A stretch of 64,000 nt of DNA from positions 212,063 to 276,062 of the forward strand of contig NZ_BCFL01000028.1 in NCBI RefSeq assembly GCF_002217755.1. The letters are read 5' to 3'. The DNA comes from Streptomyces hyaluromycini. Lineage in GTDB: Bacteria > Actinomycetota > Actinomycetes > Streptomycetales > Streptomycetaceae. A model generated the notes under the pieces. The model saw nothing but the letters and a program-made list of their open reading frames with translations, did not search any database and was not told where the DNA came from. Shown here piece after piece: positions 42,013 to 50,423 of this stretch (positions within the stretch are counted from its first letter, which is position 1; every line of letters begins with the position of its first letter). Made by a program: the position numbers and the translations under genes.

Positions 42013-42774
42013 TCAGGCCATGCCCGCGTTCAGGAAGATGCCGCCGTCGACGACGAGCGTCTGGCCGGTGATCCAGTCGGACTGCTCCGAGGTGAGGAAC
42101 GCGGCGGCGCCGCCGATGTCGGAGGGCACGCCGAGCCGCTTGAGCGGGTAGCCCGCGGAGGCCTCCGCCTCCCGGCCCTCGTACAGGGCCTCGGCGAACT
42201 TGGTCTTGACGACCGCGGGGGCGATCGCGTTGACCCGGACGCCGGGGGCGAACTCGTGGGCCAGCTGCTGGGTCAGGTTGATCATCGCGGCCTTGCTGAT
42301 GCCGTACGCGCCGATGAACGGCGAGGCCGACAGCCCGGCGACGGAGGCGATGTTGACGATGGCGCCGCCGTTGTCCTTCTGCCAGGCGTGCCAGGTCTTC
42401 TGGGCGAAACCGAGGGCCGAGACCACGTTGGTCTCGAACACCTTGCGGGCCACGTCCAGGTCGACGTCGGCGATCGGGCCGAACACCGGGTTGGTACCGG
42501 CGTTGTTGACCAGGTAGTCGACGCGGCCGAAGGCCGCCATGGTGCGCTCGACGACCTCGCGCTGGTGGGCCAGGTCGTGCGCCTTGCCTGCGATGCCGAT
42601 GACGCGCTCGGCGCCGAGGCTCTCGACGGCCTCCTTGAGGGCGTCCTCGTTGCGGCCGGTGATGGCGACGCGGTCGCCGCGGGCGACCAGCGCCTCGGCG
42701 ACGCCGTAGCCGATGCCGCGGCTCGCGCCGGTGATGACGGCGACCTTGCCGGACAGCTCGGGCAGTTCAGTCAT
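42013..42774 (-). CDS. FabG-type SDR
   Basis: 253 residues. KVAVITGASRGIGYGVAEAL cofactor loop, NNAGTNPVFG, catalytic SVAGLSASPFIGAYGISK and PAVVKTKFAE. TGRNEDAL after strand 2 favours NADPH. 3-ketoacyl-ACP/CoA reductase-like. It lies 31 bp after the next FabG-type gene in the same direction and is probably co-transcribed. The pair matches from memory a conserved FabG couple near ung in S. coelicolor. Confidence 0.93.
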   Translation of the reverse strand: MTELPELSGKVAVITGASRGIGYGVAEALVARGDRVAITGRNEDALKEAVESLGAERVIGIAGKAHDLAHQREVVERTMAAFGRVDYLVNNAGTNPVFGPIADVDLDVARKVFETNVVSALGFAQKTWHAWQKDNGGAIVNIASVAGLSASPFIGAYGISKAAMINLTQQLAHEFAPGVRVNAIAPAVVKTKFAEALYEGREAEASAGYPLKRLGVPSDIGGAAAFLTSEQSDWITGQTLVVDGGIFLNAGMA

Positions 42775-42805
42775 GTCGGTGTTCCTCAGGTTCCCCGGTG
42801 GTCTT

Positions 42806-43567
42806 CTAGTCGAGCGGTCCGCCGGCCACGTACAGCACCTGGCCGGAGACGAAGCCGGCGGCCTCGTTCGTGAAGAAGGCGATGGCGTTGGCGATGTCCT
42901 CGGGCTCGCCGACGCGCTGCACGGGGATCTGGGTGGCGGCAGCGGCCTTGAACTCCTCGAAGCCCATCTTGACGCGCTCGGCGGTGGCCTTGGTCATCTC
43001 GGTGGCGATGAAGCCGGGGGCGACGGCGTTGGCGGTGATGCCGAACTTGCCGAGCTCGATGGCGAGGGTCTTGGTGAAGCCCTGCAGACCGGCCTTGGCG
43101 GCGGAGTAGTTGGCCTGGCCGCGGTTGCCGAGCGCGGAGGAGGAGGACAGGTTGACCACGCGCCCCCAGCCGGCCTCGACCATGTGCTGCTGGACGGCCT
43201 TGGTCATCAGGAAGGAGCCGCGCAGGTGCACGTTCAGGACCGTGTCCCAGTCCGACGCGGACATCTTGAACAGCAGGTTGTCGCGGAGCACGCCGGCGTT
43301 GTTGACCAGGATGGTCGGGGCGCCCAGCTCCTCGACGACCCGCGCGATCGCGGCGGCCACCTGGGCCTCGTCGGAGACGTCGGCGCCGACCGCGATCGCC
43401 TTGCCGCCGGCCGCGGTGATCTTCTCGACGGTGTCCTTGCAGGCGGCCTCGTCGAGATCGATCACGGCCACCGCGCGGCCCTCGGCGGCCAGTCGTACGG
43501 CGGTGGCGGCGCCGATACCGCGCGCGGCACCGGTGACGACGGCCACCCGCTGCTCAGTGCTGGACAT
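42806..43567 (-). CDS. fabG: 3-oxoacyl-ACP reductase (FabG family)
   Basis: 253 residues. QRVAVVTGAARGIGAATAVRL, NNAGV, NLSSSSALGNRGQANYSAAKAG (Ser, Tyr, Lys) and PGFIATEMT. VIDLDEA after strand 2 has the Asp that favours NADH. It reduces 3-ketoacyl thioesters in fatty-acid or related pathways; a role in degradation cannot be excluded. First gene of a two-gene unit with the SDR at 42013. An operator-like palindrome sits 53 bp upstream. Confidence 0.9.
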   Translation of the reverse strand: MSSTEQRVAVVTGAARGIGAATAVRLAAEGRAVAVIDLDEAACKDTVEKITAAGGKAIAVGADVSDEAQVAAAIARVVEELGAPTILVNNAGVLRDNLLFKMSASDWDTVLNVHLRGSFLMTKAVQQHMVEAGWGRVVNLSSSSALGNRGQANYSAAKAGLQGFTKTLAIELGKFGITANAVAPGFIATEMTKATAERVKMGFEEFKAAAATQIPVQRVGEPEDIANAIAFFTNEAAGFVSGQVLYVAGGPLD

Positions 43568-43619
43568 TGCTGTTTCTCCTCGCCCTTGAGAACACCTGAT
43601 CGAGAACCCGGCCGAACAG

Positions 43620-43633
43620 TGAGCGACCGCTTA
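43620..43633. promoter_or_regulatory. TetR-type operator candidate upstream of fabG
   Basis: TG-AGCG-AC-CGCT-TA: a perfect AGCG-N2-CGCT core flanked by T...A, overlapping a minus-strand TACTAA -10-like box (43636-43631). This shape is common for TetR regulators of acyl-CoA genes. No TetR gene is adjacent. Confidence 0.5.
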
Positions 43634-43704
43634 GTACCTTCGACAGACGTGACGCTAGAAGCCCTGGCACGCGGTGTCAACGCCGCACCGCGCGGTGTGA
43701 TCCA

Positions 43705-44154
43705 TTACCTCACCAGGAGGTCCAGCAACCGCTCCGTCTCGGCGGCCGGGTCGAGGGTGAGCCCCGTGTGCACAGGGCCCGGCTGTACGACGGTGGAGCG
43801 GGGCGCGACCAGCCAGCGGAAGCGCCGCCCCGGGTCGTCGCCGGCCGCGTGCCCCGCCGCCGCCCCGCCCGCGCACACGCCCTCCACCGCCCCGAGCGCG
43901 GCCCGCACCCCGGCCGCGTCCGCGTCCGGATCCAGGGCCAGCAGCCGGGCCTCGTCGAGATGGGTGCGGGCGCCGACGTAGGTCTTGGCCCGGCAGTACA
44001 CGATCACGCCGGCGTTGATGTACTCGCCGCGCTCCACGCGGGGCACGACGCGCAGCAGGGCGTACTCGAAGACGTCGCGGTCGCCGCCCTGACCGGCCCG
44101 GGTGATGTGGCGCTCGGTCACATGTCCGGCCATGTAGATATGGGTCTCGCTCAC
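43705..44154 (-). CDS. DUF3037 protein
   Basis: 149 residues from GTG at 44154, overlapping the stop of the HipA-like gene. Core motifs FEYALLRVVPRVERGEYINAGVIVYCRAKTYVGARTHLDEARLLALDPDAD match DUF3037. The domain is known mainly as the partner of HipA-like kinases; biochemical function is not known. The tail after about residue 120 (TVVQPGPVHTGLTLDPAAETERLLDLLVR) is typical of the family. Translational coupling suggests the two proteins act together. Confidence 0.85.
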   Translation of the reverse strand: MSETHIYMAGHVTERHITRAGQGGDRDVFEYALLRVVPRVERGEYINAGVIVYCRAKTYVGARTHLDEARLLALDPDADAAGVRAALGAVEGVCAGGAAAGHAAGDDPGRRFRWLVAPRSTVVQPGPVHTGLTLDPAAETERLLDLLVR

Positions 44155-44915
44155 TTGGTCCCCTCGATGCCGGTGATGCGTTCGTGGATGACGGCGGCCC
44201 GGGCGAGCAGCGGCCGCGCATAGGTGCGCCGCAGTTCGTCGGGGGTGTCGAAGCCGGGCTCGGCGGCGAGCCAGACGTCCGGGATCTCGGCGGTGACCTC
44301 GGCGAGCAGGTCCTCGGTGACCAGGGGCGCCAACTCGGCGGCGGCCGCCCGGACGTCGGGGCCGAACCCGCTCAGCGCGTGGTCGGCGGCGTCGTAGGGG
44401 CGGGCGGCGGACGCCTCGGCCGAGGGCCAGTTGTGCTGCCAGATCATGGTGGCGCCGTGGTCGATGAGCCACAGGTCGCCGTGGTGGACCAGCAGGTTGG
44501 GGTTGCGCCAGGAGCGGTCGACGTTGTTGATCAGCGCGTCGAACCAGACGATCCGCCCGGCCTCCTCGGGGCTCACCGCGAAGGCGAGCGGGTCGAAGCC
44601 CAGGGCACCGGACAGGAAGTCCATGCCGAGGTTGGTGCCGCCGCTGCCCCGCAACAGGTCCTGCACCTGCTGCTCGGGCTCGCCGAGCCCCAGAACGGGA
44701 TCCAGTGCGACGGTGACCAGCCGGGGCATCCGGAACCCGAGCCGGCGCGCGAGCTCACCGCAGACGACCTCGGCGACCAGCGTCTTCCGGCCCTGCCCCG
44801 CACCCGTGAACTTCATGACGTACGTCCCGAAGTCGTCGGCCTCGACGAGCCCCGGCAGCGAGCCCCCCTCACGCAGGGGCGTGATGTAGCGGGTCGCGGT
44901 CACTTCTCGCAGCAT
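44151..44915 (-). CDS. HipA-like kinase-fold protein
   Basis: 254 residues from ATG at 44915. The HipA/PI4K-like kinase fold is recognisable: YVMKFTGAGQGRKTLVAEVVCGELARRLG (Lys and helix C), IVWFDALINNVDRSWRNPNLLVHHGDLWLIDHGATM (catalytic Asp and Asn, metal Asp). It is shorter than HipA (about 440) and lacks the N-terminal HipA_1 domain. No HipB-type antitoxin precedes it; the partner is DUF3037. It probably phosphorylates a protein or small molecule. An alternative GTG start lies at 44903. Confidence 0.82.
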   Translation of the reverse strand: MLREVTATRYITPLREGGSLPGLVEADDFGTYVMKFTGAGQGRKTLVAEVVCGELARRLGFRMPRLVTVALDPVLGLGEPEQQVQDLLRGSGGTNLGMDFLSGALGFDPLAFAVSPEEAGRIVWFDALINNVDRSWRNPNLLVHHGDLWLIDHGATMIWQHNWPSAEASAARPYDAADHALSGFGPDVRAAAAELAPLVTEDLLAEVTAEIPDVWLAAEPGFDTPDELRRTYARPLLARAAVIHERITGIEGTK

Positions 44916-45102
44916 TTTCCCAGGCCATCCAGCTTCTCAACCATGCAATCGACGACCGGGGTTGTCGGGAGCAAGACGGGCGGGTCCTCCCCGGCAGCCC
45001 GTCGGCGGCGCTGCGCCCCTCGCTTCCGGCCTCCGGCATGAAGTGAGCATAGTAACCGAGCGTGACAGCACGCCAGGAACCCCCGGCCCACGCGCCCGAG
45101 TC

Positions 45103-45200
45103 GCCGCACGGCCTCGGAACGAGAGCACCTAGCGACCGTCAGCACACCGCCGCACGTCCTCGGAACGAGATCGCCGAGTGACCGTCAGCTCACCGCCGAG
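45103..45200. repeat. Imperfect 46-bp tandem repeat in a 544-bp gene-free gap
   Basis: GCCGCACG begins at 45103 and 45149, and a third partial unit at 45195. Units share CCTCGGAACGAGA, GACCGTCAGC and CACCGCCG with about 80 percent identity. They sit between the divergent HipA-like and SDR genes. In the remainder of 44916-45459 I see no gene. Confidence 0.75.
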
Positions 45201-45459
45201 CAACGGGTGTTCCCCGCCGGCCGGCACCACCTGCCGGTCCGCAGTCCGCGCCGGCTCTCCGCACCGCAGGCCGACGGCGTGATCCGCCGGATCCACGGGC
45301 GGCGGCCGACGCCTGCCCGACCGGTCCGTGCCCGGTGGTGCCGCCTCGCGACATCCATGACTTCGACGCATACCACCTGTTCCCAAGTCTCGTTGGCGTC
45401 ATGGTCACCGGGGCTCCTACGGTGAGTGGGTGGAACCACCGTTTCAAGAGGAGTTCGGC

Positions 45460-46386
45460 ATGATCACCACCCCCTTCGGCTTCTCCAGCACCGCGGCCGA
45501 GGTGGCCGCCGGCATCGACCTCTCCGGGCGCCGCGCACTGGTCACCGGGGCGTCCTCCGGGCTCGGCGCGGAGACGGCGCGGGTACTGGCCTCGCGGGGT
45601 GCGGAGGTCACCCTCGCCGTGCGGGACACGGCGGCCGGTGAGCGGGTGGCCAAGGACATCGGCTCCGCCGGCGACGAGGCGCTTCGTGTCGCCCGTCTGG
45701 ACCTGGCCGACCCCGCGTCCGTGGCCGCGTTCACCGCGGCCTGGCACGGCCCGCTGGACATCCTGGTCAACAACGCGGGCGTCATGGCCTGCCCGGAGCA
45801 GTACACGCCGCAGGGGTGGGAGCTGCAGTTCGCCACCAACCACCTCGGCCACTTCGCCCTGGCGACCGGTCTGCACGGGGCGCTGGCCGCGGCGCAGGCC
45901 GCCCGCATCGTCGTCGTGAGCTCGACCGGCCACCAGCGCTCCCCCGTCGTCCTCGACGACCTGCACTTCGGCTTCCGGGCCTACGAACCGTGGGCCGCGT
46001 ACGCGCAGTCCAAGACCGCGAACGTGCTCTTCGCGGTCGAGGCCACCCGGCGCTGGGCGGCCGACGGCATCACCGCCAACGCCCTCATGCCGGGGGCCGT
46101 CGTGACCAACCTCCAGCGGCACATCGGGGGCAGCAGCGGACGGGGGGCGGCCGATCAGATGAAGACGGTGGAGCAGGGCGCCGCCACCTCGGTGCTCCTC
46201 GCAGTCTCACCGCTGCTGGACGGGGTGGGCGGGCGTTACTTCAACGACTGCAACGAGGCCGAGGTGGTCGACCGGCGCACGGGCACGCTGCACGGCGTCG
46301 CCCGGTACGCCGTGGATCCGGACAACGCCCGCCGGCTGTGGGACGTCTCCGAGGCCCTGCTCGCCGACGCCGCCGGTGCCTCATGA
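45460..46386 (+). CDS. Short-chain dehydrogenase/reductase (WW-oxidoreductase-like)
   Basis: 308 residues from ATG at 45460 (AGAGGAG seven bases upstream). TGASSGLGAETARVL cofactor loop, NNAGVMACP, NHLGHFAL, catalytic VSSTGHQ and YAQSKTANVLFA. The long C-terminus and LVTGASSGLG make it the extended-classical type related to retinol dehydrogenases. Its stop overlaps the next ATG (ATGA), coupling it to the XRE/MmyB regulator, which is the family's usual partner arrangement. Confidence 0.92.
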   Translation: MITTPFGFSSTAAEVAAGIDLSGRRALVTGASSGLGAETARVLASRGAEVTLAVRDTAAGERVAKDIGSAGDEALRVARLDLADPASVAAFTAAWHGPLDILVNNAGVMACPEQYTPQGWELQFATNHLGHFALATGLHGALAAAQAARIVVVSSTGHQRSPVVLDDLHFGFRAYEPWAAYAQSKTANVLFAVEATRRWAADGITANALMPGAVVTNLQRHIGGSSGRGAADQMKTVEQGAATSVLLAVSPLLDGVGGRYFNDCNEAEVVDRRTGTLHGVARYAVDPDNARRLWDVSEALLADAAGAS

Positions 46387-47183
46387 CCGACCTGGTCCAG
46401 CGCGACGAACTCGGCGCCTTCCTCCGCGCCCGGCGGGAGGCGACCGACCCGGCGGCGGCAGGCTTCCGGTCCGGGCCGCGGCGCCGCACCCCGGGGCTGC
46501 GCCGCGAGGAGCTGGCGCAGCTCGCCGGGCTGAGCGTCACCTGGTACACATGGCTCGAACAGGGCCGCGACATCAGTGTGAGCAGGCAGGTCATCGAAAG
46601 CCTGGCCCGTGCGCTGCGGCTCTCCGGGCCGCAGCGCGCGCATCTGTTCACGCTGGCCGCTCTGGTACCGCCGTCGGCGGGACCGGCGCCCGCGAAGGTC
46701 GATCCGCTCCTTGAGCGGCTGGTTCGGGAGCTGTTCCCGAAGCCCGCCTACGTGATGAACCCGTGGTGGGACCTGCTGGCGTACAACGACGCGTACGCCG
46801 AGCTCCTCGGCGGCCTCGACCAGCGGTCGGCGGACGAGCGGAACATCCTCTGGATCACCTTTGCCGAGTCGCGCGGTTCGGGACTGTTCGTCGACTGGCT
46901 CGGCGAGGCGCGTTCCCTCGTCGGCCAGTTGCGGGTGGCCCTCGCCCGGTATCCCGACGATCCGCGCGGCCCCGCGCTCCTCAAGTCGCTGCTGAATTCC
47001 TCCGAGGCGTTCCGCGAGCTGTGGGACGAGCGGAGCGTCAGCGGATTCACCGCCGCCCGCAAGGAGCTACGGCATCCACGGCTCGGCCGCATCGCCCTGG
47101 ACCATCTGAAGCTGTCGGACGCCCATGACGAAAAGCTTTCCCTGACAGTCTTCCTGCCCGCCCAGGAAAGCGGCTCCGAGTAA
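46383..47183 (+). CDS. XRE-family regulator with MmyB-like ligand-binding domain
   Basis: 266 residues. HTH: TPGLRREELAQLAGLSVTWYTWLEQGRDISVSRQVIESLARALRLS. C-terminal MmyB-like domain: AYVMNPWWDLLAYNDAYAELLGGL, ILWITFAESRG, FRELWDERSV, HPRLGRIALDHLKLS. ATG overlaps the SDR stop by four bases, so the pair is translated together and it probably regulates the SDR and itself. A second protein of this family is at 27870. Confidence 0.93.
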   Translation: MTDLVQRDELGAFLRARREATDPAAAGFRSGPRRRTPGLRREELAQLAGLSVTWYTWLEQGRDISVSRQVIESLARALRLSGPQRAHLFTLAALVPPSAGPAPAKVDPLLERLVRELFPKPAYVMNPWWDLLAYNDAYAELLGGLDQRSADERNILWITFAESRGSGLFVDWLGEARSLVGQLRVALARYPDDPRGPALLKSLLNSSEAFRELWDERSVSGFTAARKELRHPRLGRIALDHLKLSDAHDEKLSLTVFLPAQESGSE

Positions 47184-47190
47184 CCGAACA

Positions 47191-47548
47191 CGACGGCCGG
47201 TCGACCCCGCCCGGTGGAGCCTCGGGGTGCCCCGCGCGGGCTCCCGGGACCGCCTGACCGTCCGCTTCGGCCGTCCGCTCGACCACGGCCTGCCGGCACG
47301 CAGTCTGCTGGTCGCCGACGCCGACGGCCTGCCCGTCGCCGCCTCCGGGACCGGGGACGGCGAGGAGTCCCGGGAGCTGACACCCCACCGGCCCTGGGCG
47401 GGGACACCGCATCTGCTCCGGGTGGACCCCGCGCTGGAGGACGTCGCGGGAAACGCGGTCGGCCGGGTCTTCGACCGGGATCTGAGCCGCTCCGCGGACC
47501 GGGCCCTCCGCGGCGGGCCCGGTCGCGGTGCCCTTCCGACCTGCGTGA
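47191..47548 (+). pseudogene. C-terminal remnant of a secreted or wall protein, frameshifted
   Basis: In one plus frame: SRDRLTVRFGRPLDHGLPARSLLVADADGLPV and PHLLRVDPALEDVAGNAVGRVFDRDLSR, a beta-rich, coding-like stretch. It then needs a one-base shift to end GPVAVPFRPA at TGA 47548. There is no start codon or N-terminus, since the regulator gene ends at 47183. I do not recognise the family, only that the pattern LEDVAGN-VGR-FD resembles Ig-like modules in Streptomyces proteins. Read as a decayed fragment. Confidence 0.55.
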
Positions 47549-47731
47549 CGGTGCCGTGCGTCGCCCGCTCGGCTGCGGCGCAGGTCAAGACCGACAGCGA
47601 ACCGACAGCGCCGTTTTACCGAAGCCTCATGTCCGGGTGGTCACTATCTGGATGCCGTCTGAACAGGTGGTGCCCGAAGACCGTACCCCTGGACAGATCC
47701 ACGAGAAGCTCCGCGGAAGGGAACCCCTCAC

Positions 47732-48232
47732 ATGACCAGCGCACCGCTCACCCCCTCAGCCGGACCGGGCCGCCGTACCGTCATGGCGGCGGCCGGAGCG
47801 GCGGGGCTCGCCGCCGCGCTGACCGCGTGCGGGTCGTCGGACGACGGCTCGTCGAGCACGACCACCACGACCAACAACGCGGGCGGTGGCTCCACCACCC
47901 AGGACAGCAACGGCTCGGCCGGCGGCTCCACGGCCGCGGCCGGCGGCACCGCGCTCGCCAAGACCACGGACATCCCCGAGGGCGGCGGCACGATCTACAA
48001 GGACCAGTCCGTGGTCGTGACCCAGCCGACGTCGGGTACGTACAAGGCGTTCTCGACCAAGTGCCCGCACGCCGGCTGCGCGGTGACGAGCATCGCCAAC
48101 GGCGAGATCGTCTGTCCCTGCCACGGCAGCAAGTTCGCCATCGCGGACGGCAGCGTGAAGCAGGGCCCGGCGACCACGGGTCTGACGGCCGCGAACATCA
48201 CGGTCGCCAGCGACCAGATATCGCTGGCCTGA
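47732..48232 (+). CDS. Tat/lipoprotein-type Rieske [2Fe-2S] protein
   Basis: 166 residues. The signal GRRTVMAAAGAAGLAAALTAC joins a twin-Arg motif with a lipobox, so a folded iron-sulfur lipoprotein is expected outside the membrane. A Ser/Thr/Gly spacer follows. Rieske ligands are Cys-His in CPHAGC and Cys-His in CPCHGS, a complete set, with a further pair (C in CPHAGC and CPCH) forming the usual disulfide. Electron-transfer protein with an unknown partner; it stands alone. Many Streptomyces carry such small Rieske lipoproteins. Confidence 0.93.
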   Translation: MTSAPLTPSAGPGRRTVMAAAGAAGLAAALTACGSSDDGSSSTTTTTNNAGGGSTTQDSNGSAGGSTAAAGGTALAKTTDIPEGGGTIYKDQSVVVTQPTSGTYKAFSTKCPHAGCAVTSIANGEIVCPCHGSKFAIADGSVKQGPATTGLTAANITVASDQISLA

Positions 48233-48235
48233 CCC

Positions 48236-48880
48236 TCAGGACCGCCGGCGCGGTTGTTTGAGGCAGCCGAGCACCTCGTCCGTGGTCGCGACCGTGGCGA
48301 CCAACGCGAGGGTGTTGCGGACCATCGCGGGGGTGTACTCGGAGGGCACTCCCGCGATGGCGTCGGCCGGGACGACGGCCGTGTAGCCCCGGTTGACCGC
48401 GTCGAACACCGTGTTCGGGATGGCCACGTTGGCCGAGACACCGGTGACGACCAGAGTGCGGCAGCCGAGGTTGCGCAGCAGAGCGTCGACGTCGGTGCCC
48501 TGGATCGGCGACAGGCCGTGCAGCCGTCGTACGACGAGATCCTCCTCCGAGACCTCGATGGGGGGCGCGACGCGGACCGCCGCCGTGCCGGACAGCTGCT
48601 GGACGGGCAGCCGTTCGGCGGCGCGGAACAGGCGGGCGTTGCGGTTCGCGCCCCGGCCGTCCGGGCGGCGTTCGGCGATCGCGTGGATCACCTGGACACC
48701 GGTGTCGTGGGCGGCGGCGACAAGGCGGGCGATGTTGTTGAGAGCCCCGGACGTCCGCGCCTCACGGGCGAGTTCGGGCAGCGCGCTCTCCGGGCCCACC
48801 ACACCCTGCTGGCACTCGACGGTGAGCAGCACGGTGCTCACGGGATCGAGGAGTTCCGAGAGCCGTTCGTACGACGGCAT
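48236..48880 (-). CDS. Isochorismatase-like cysteine hydrolase
   Basis: 214 residues from ATG at 48880 (GGGGG six bases upstream). Isochorismatase fold: VLLTVECQQGVV (Asp is replaced by Glu at the usual D-x-Q motif), RRLHGLSPIQGTDVDALLRNLGCRTLVVTGVSANVAI. The nucleophilic Cys position reads VSANV rather than the usual C-x3-V, so it lacks the Cys and may not hydrolyse like nicotinamidase. Its stop lies four bases beyond the Rieske-gene stop, convergent. Confidence 0.82.
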   Translation of the reverse strand: MPSYERLSELLDPVSTVLLTVECQQGVVGPESALPELAREARTSGALNNIARLVAAAHDTGVQVIHAIAERRPDGRGANRNARLFRAAERLPVQQLSGTAAVRVAPPIEVSEEDLVVRRLHGLSPIQGTDVDALLRNLGCRTLVVTGVSANVAIPNTVFDAVNRGYTAVVPADAIAGVPSEYTPAMVRNTLALVATVATTDEVLGCLKQPRRRS

Positions 48881-48958
48881 GTGACGCCCCCTTCCGCCTT
48901 GGTGCGGGGCGGGCGAGACTAACCAGCATTGCGCGGGAACGGAAGAAGAGGGGGCCGC

Positions 48959-49426
48959 ATGACCGTCACTCAGCGCCGGGGTCGGAAGATCATGATGACG
49001 CCCGGGGAGCTGGACGAGTTCCTCACCACACAACGCACCTGCCGGGTCGCGACCGTCTCGGCGTCCGGCGCCCCGCACGTCAGCGCCCTGTGGTTCGCCT
49101 GGGACGGCAAGTCCCTGTGGCTCTACTCGGTGGTGCGCAGCCAGCGCTGGAAGGACCTCAGCCGCGATCCGCGGGTGGCCGTCGTGGTCGACTCCGGCGA
49201 GGAGTACGACCAGTTGCGGGGCGTCGAGCTGAGGGGGACCGTCGAGTTCGTGGGCGAGGTCCCGCGCACCGGCGAACTGGTCGCCGAACTCGACTACATC
49301 GAGACGGTGTTCGCCCGTAAGAACTTCGGCCTGGACGAGATGCCGCACGACGGCCGGCATGCCTGGGCGCGGCTGACCCCGACGAAGATCGCCTCCTGGG
49401 ACTTCCGCAAGCTGGGCTCGGCGTAA
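48959..49426 (+). CDS. PPOX-class FMN/F420-binding flavoprotein
   Basis: 155 residues from ATG at 48959 (AGAGGGGG upstream). PNP-oxidase-like split barrel: TCRVATVSASGAPHVSALWFAWDGKSLWLYSVV, WKDLSRDPRVAVVVDSG. Small PPOX proteins reduce or oxidise diverse substrates with FMN or F420; substrate not deducible. Divergent from the isochorismatase-like gene. Followed by a convergent LysR gene after 20 bp. Confidence 0.85.
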   Translation: MTVTQRRGRKIMMTPGELDEFLTTQRTCRVATVSASGAPHVSALWFAWDGKSLWLYSVVRSQRWKDLSRDPRVAVVVDSGEEYDQLRGVELRGTVEFVGEVPRTGELVAELDYIETVFARKNFGLDEMPHDGRHAWARLTPTKIASWDFRKLGSA

Positions 49427-49446
49427 GGCGGTTCGGAAGAGCCGGT

Positions 49447-50349
49447 TCAGGCGATCGCCTCGGCCGCGCCGCGCAGAGCCTGCACCGCCGCCCGGATCGA
49501 CGGGCGGCGGTCGGCGTCGGCCCGCCAGACGACGTACACATGGCGGCGCACCCGCTGCTTCAGGGGCACCATGAGAACGCCCTCCGGCACCGGGTGACGC
49601 CCCAGCAGCGGGGCGATGCAGACCCCCAGCCCGGCCGCCACCAGGTTGAGCTGTGTGTGCGTCTCGGCCGCGCGGTGCCCGACGATGGGCTCGATGCCGC
49701 GCGAGCGGAGCGTGAACATCAGCCATTCGTGGCAGAACTCGCCCTCGCCCCAGGTGATCCACTCGTCCTCGGCGAACTCCCCCAGGTCCACCTCCGCACG
49801 GCCGGCGAGCCGGTGCCCGGCCGGCAGCGCCACGTCGGCGGGGTCGTCCAGCAGGGGTGCCTTGACCAGCCCGTCGGGCAGCGGCATCGGCTTGTTGTAC
49901 CAGTCCAGGACGACGGCGAGGTCGAGGTCGCCGCGGACCACCCCGGCGATGCCCTTCTCCGGCTCCAGTTCACTGGAGCGGACGCGCAGCGCCGGGTGCC
50001 GGGCGCGCAGGGCGGCCAGTGCGGTCGGGAACAGGCCGCGGGCGGCCGTCGGGAACGCGGAGAGCCGCAGCTCGCCGACGACCTGGCCCCGGTGCGCCTC
50101 CAGGTCGGACTGGGCCAGCTCGACCTGGGAGAGGATCCGGGCCGCGTGCTCGGCGAGCAGCCGCCCGGCGTCGGTGAGCCGGATGCCCCGGCCGTTCTTC
50201 GCGAGGAGCTGCTGGTCCACCTCGCGCTCCAGCTTGCCCATCTGCTGCGACACCGCCGACGTCGTGACGTGCAGGGCCTCGGCGGCCCCGCTGACCGAGC
50301 CGTGCCGGGCGAGGGCGTCCAGGGTGCGCAGGCGCTCCAGGTTCAACAT
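49447..50349 (-). CDS. LysR-family transcriptional regulator
   Basis: 300 residues from ATG at 50349. N-terminal winged helix LERLRTLDALARHGSVSGAAEALHVTTSAVSQQMGKLEREV, then a ligand-binding domain (GELRLSAFPTAARGLFPTALAALRARHPALRV, AGLGVCIAPLLGRHPVPEGVLMVPL). It is divergent from an EamA transporter gene, with a strong inverted repeat in the 74-bp gap, so it should activate or repress that exporter in response to its substrate, and repress itself. Confidence 0.95.
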   Translation of the reverse strand: MLNLERLRTLDALARHGSVSGAAEALHVTTSAVSQQMGKLEREVDQQLLAKNGRGIRLTDAGRLLAEHAARILSQVELAQSDLEAHRGQVVGELRLSAFPTAARGLFPTALAALRARHPALRVRSSELEPEKGIAGVVRGDLDLAVVLDWYNKPMPLPDGLVKAPLLDDPADVALPAGHRLAGRAEVDLGEFAEDEWITWGEGEFCHEWLMFTLRSRGIEPIVGHRAAETHTQLNLVAAGLGVCIAPLLGRHPVPEGVLMVPLKQRVRRHVYVVWRADADRRPSIRAAVQALRGAAEAIA

Positions 50350-50379
50350 GTAAGTGATTCTAAGAGGTACCGGGTGACA

Positions 50380-50402
50380 GATCTCGATTGTGCTACGAGA
50401 TC
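50380..50402. promoter_or_regulatory. LysR binding site in the divergent gap
   Basis: GATCTCG-N9-CGAGATC: a perfect 7-bp inverted repeat containing a T-N11-A core, as LysR proteins need, 31 bp upstream of the LysR start and 22 bp upstream of the transporter start. Confidence 0.75.
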
Positions 50403-50423
50403 GGCTCCCGCATGGTGGAGGCC

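Noticed and set aside
45061..45200. CRISPR-like spacing in the 46-bp repeats
   Set aside because: Only two to three imperfect units without unique spacers and no cas genes.
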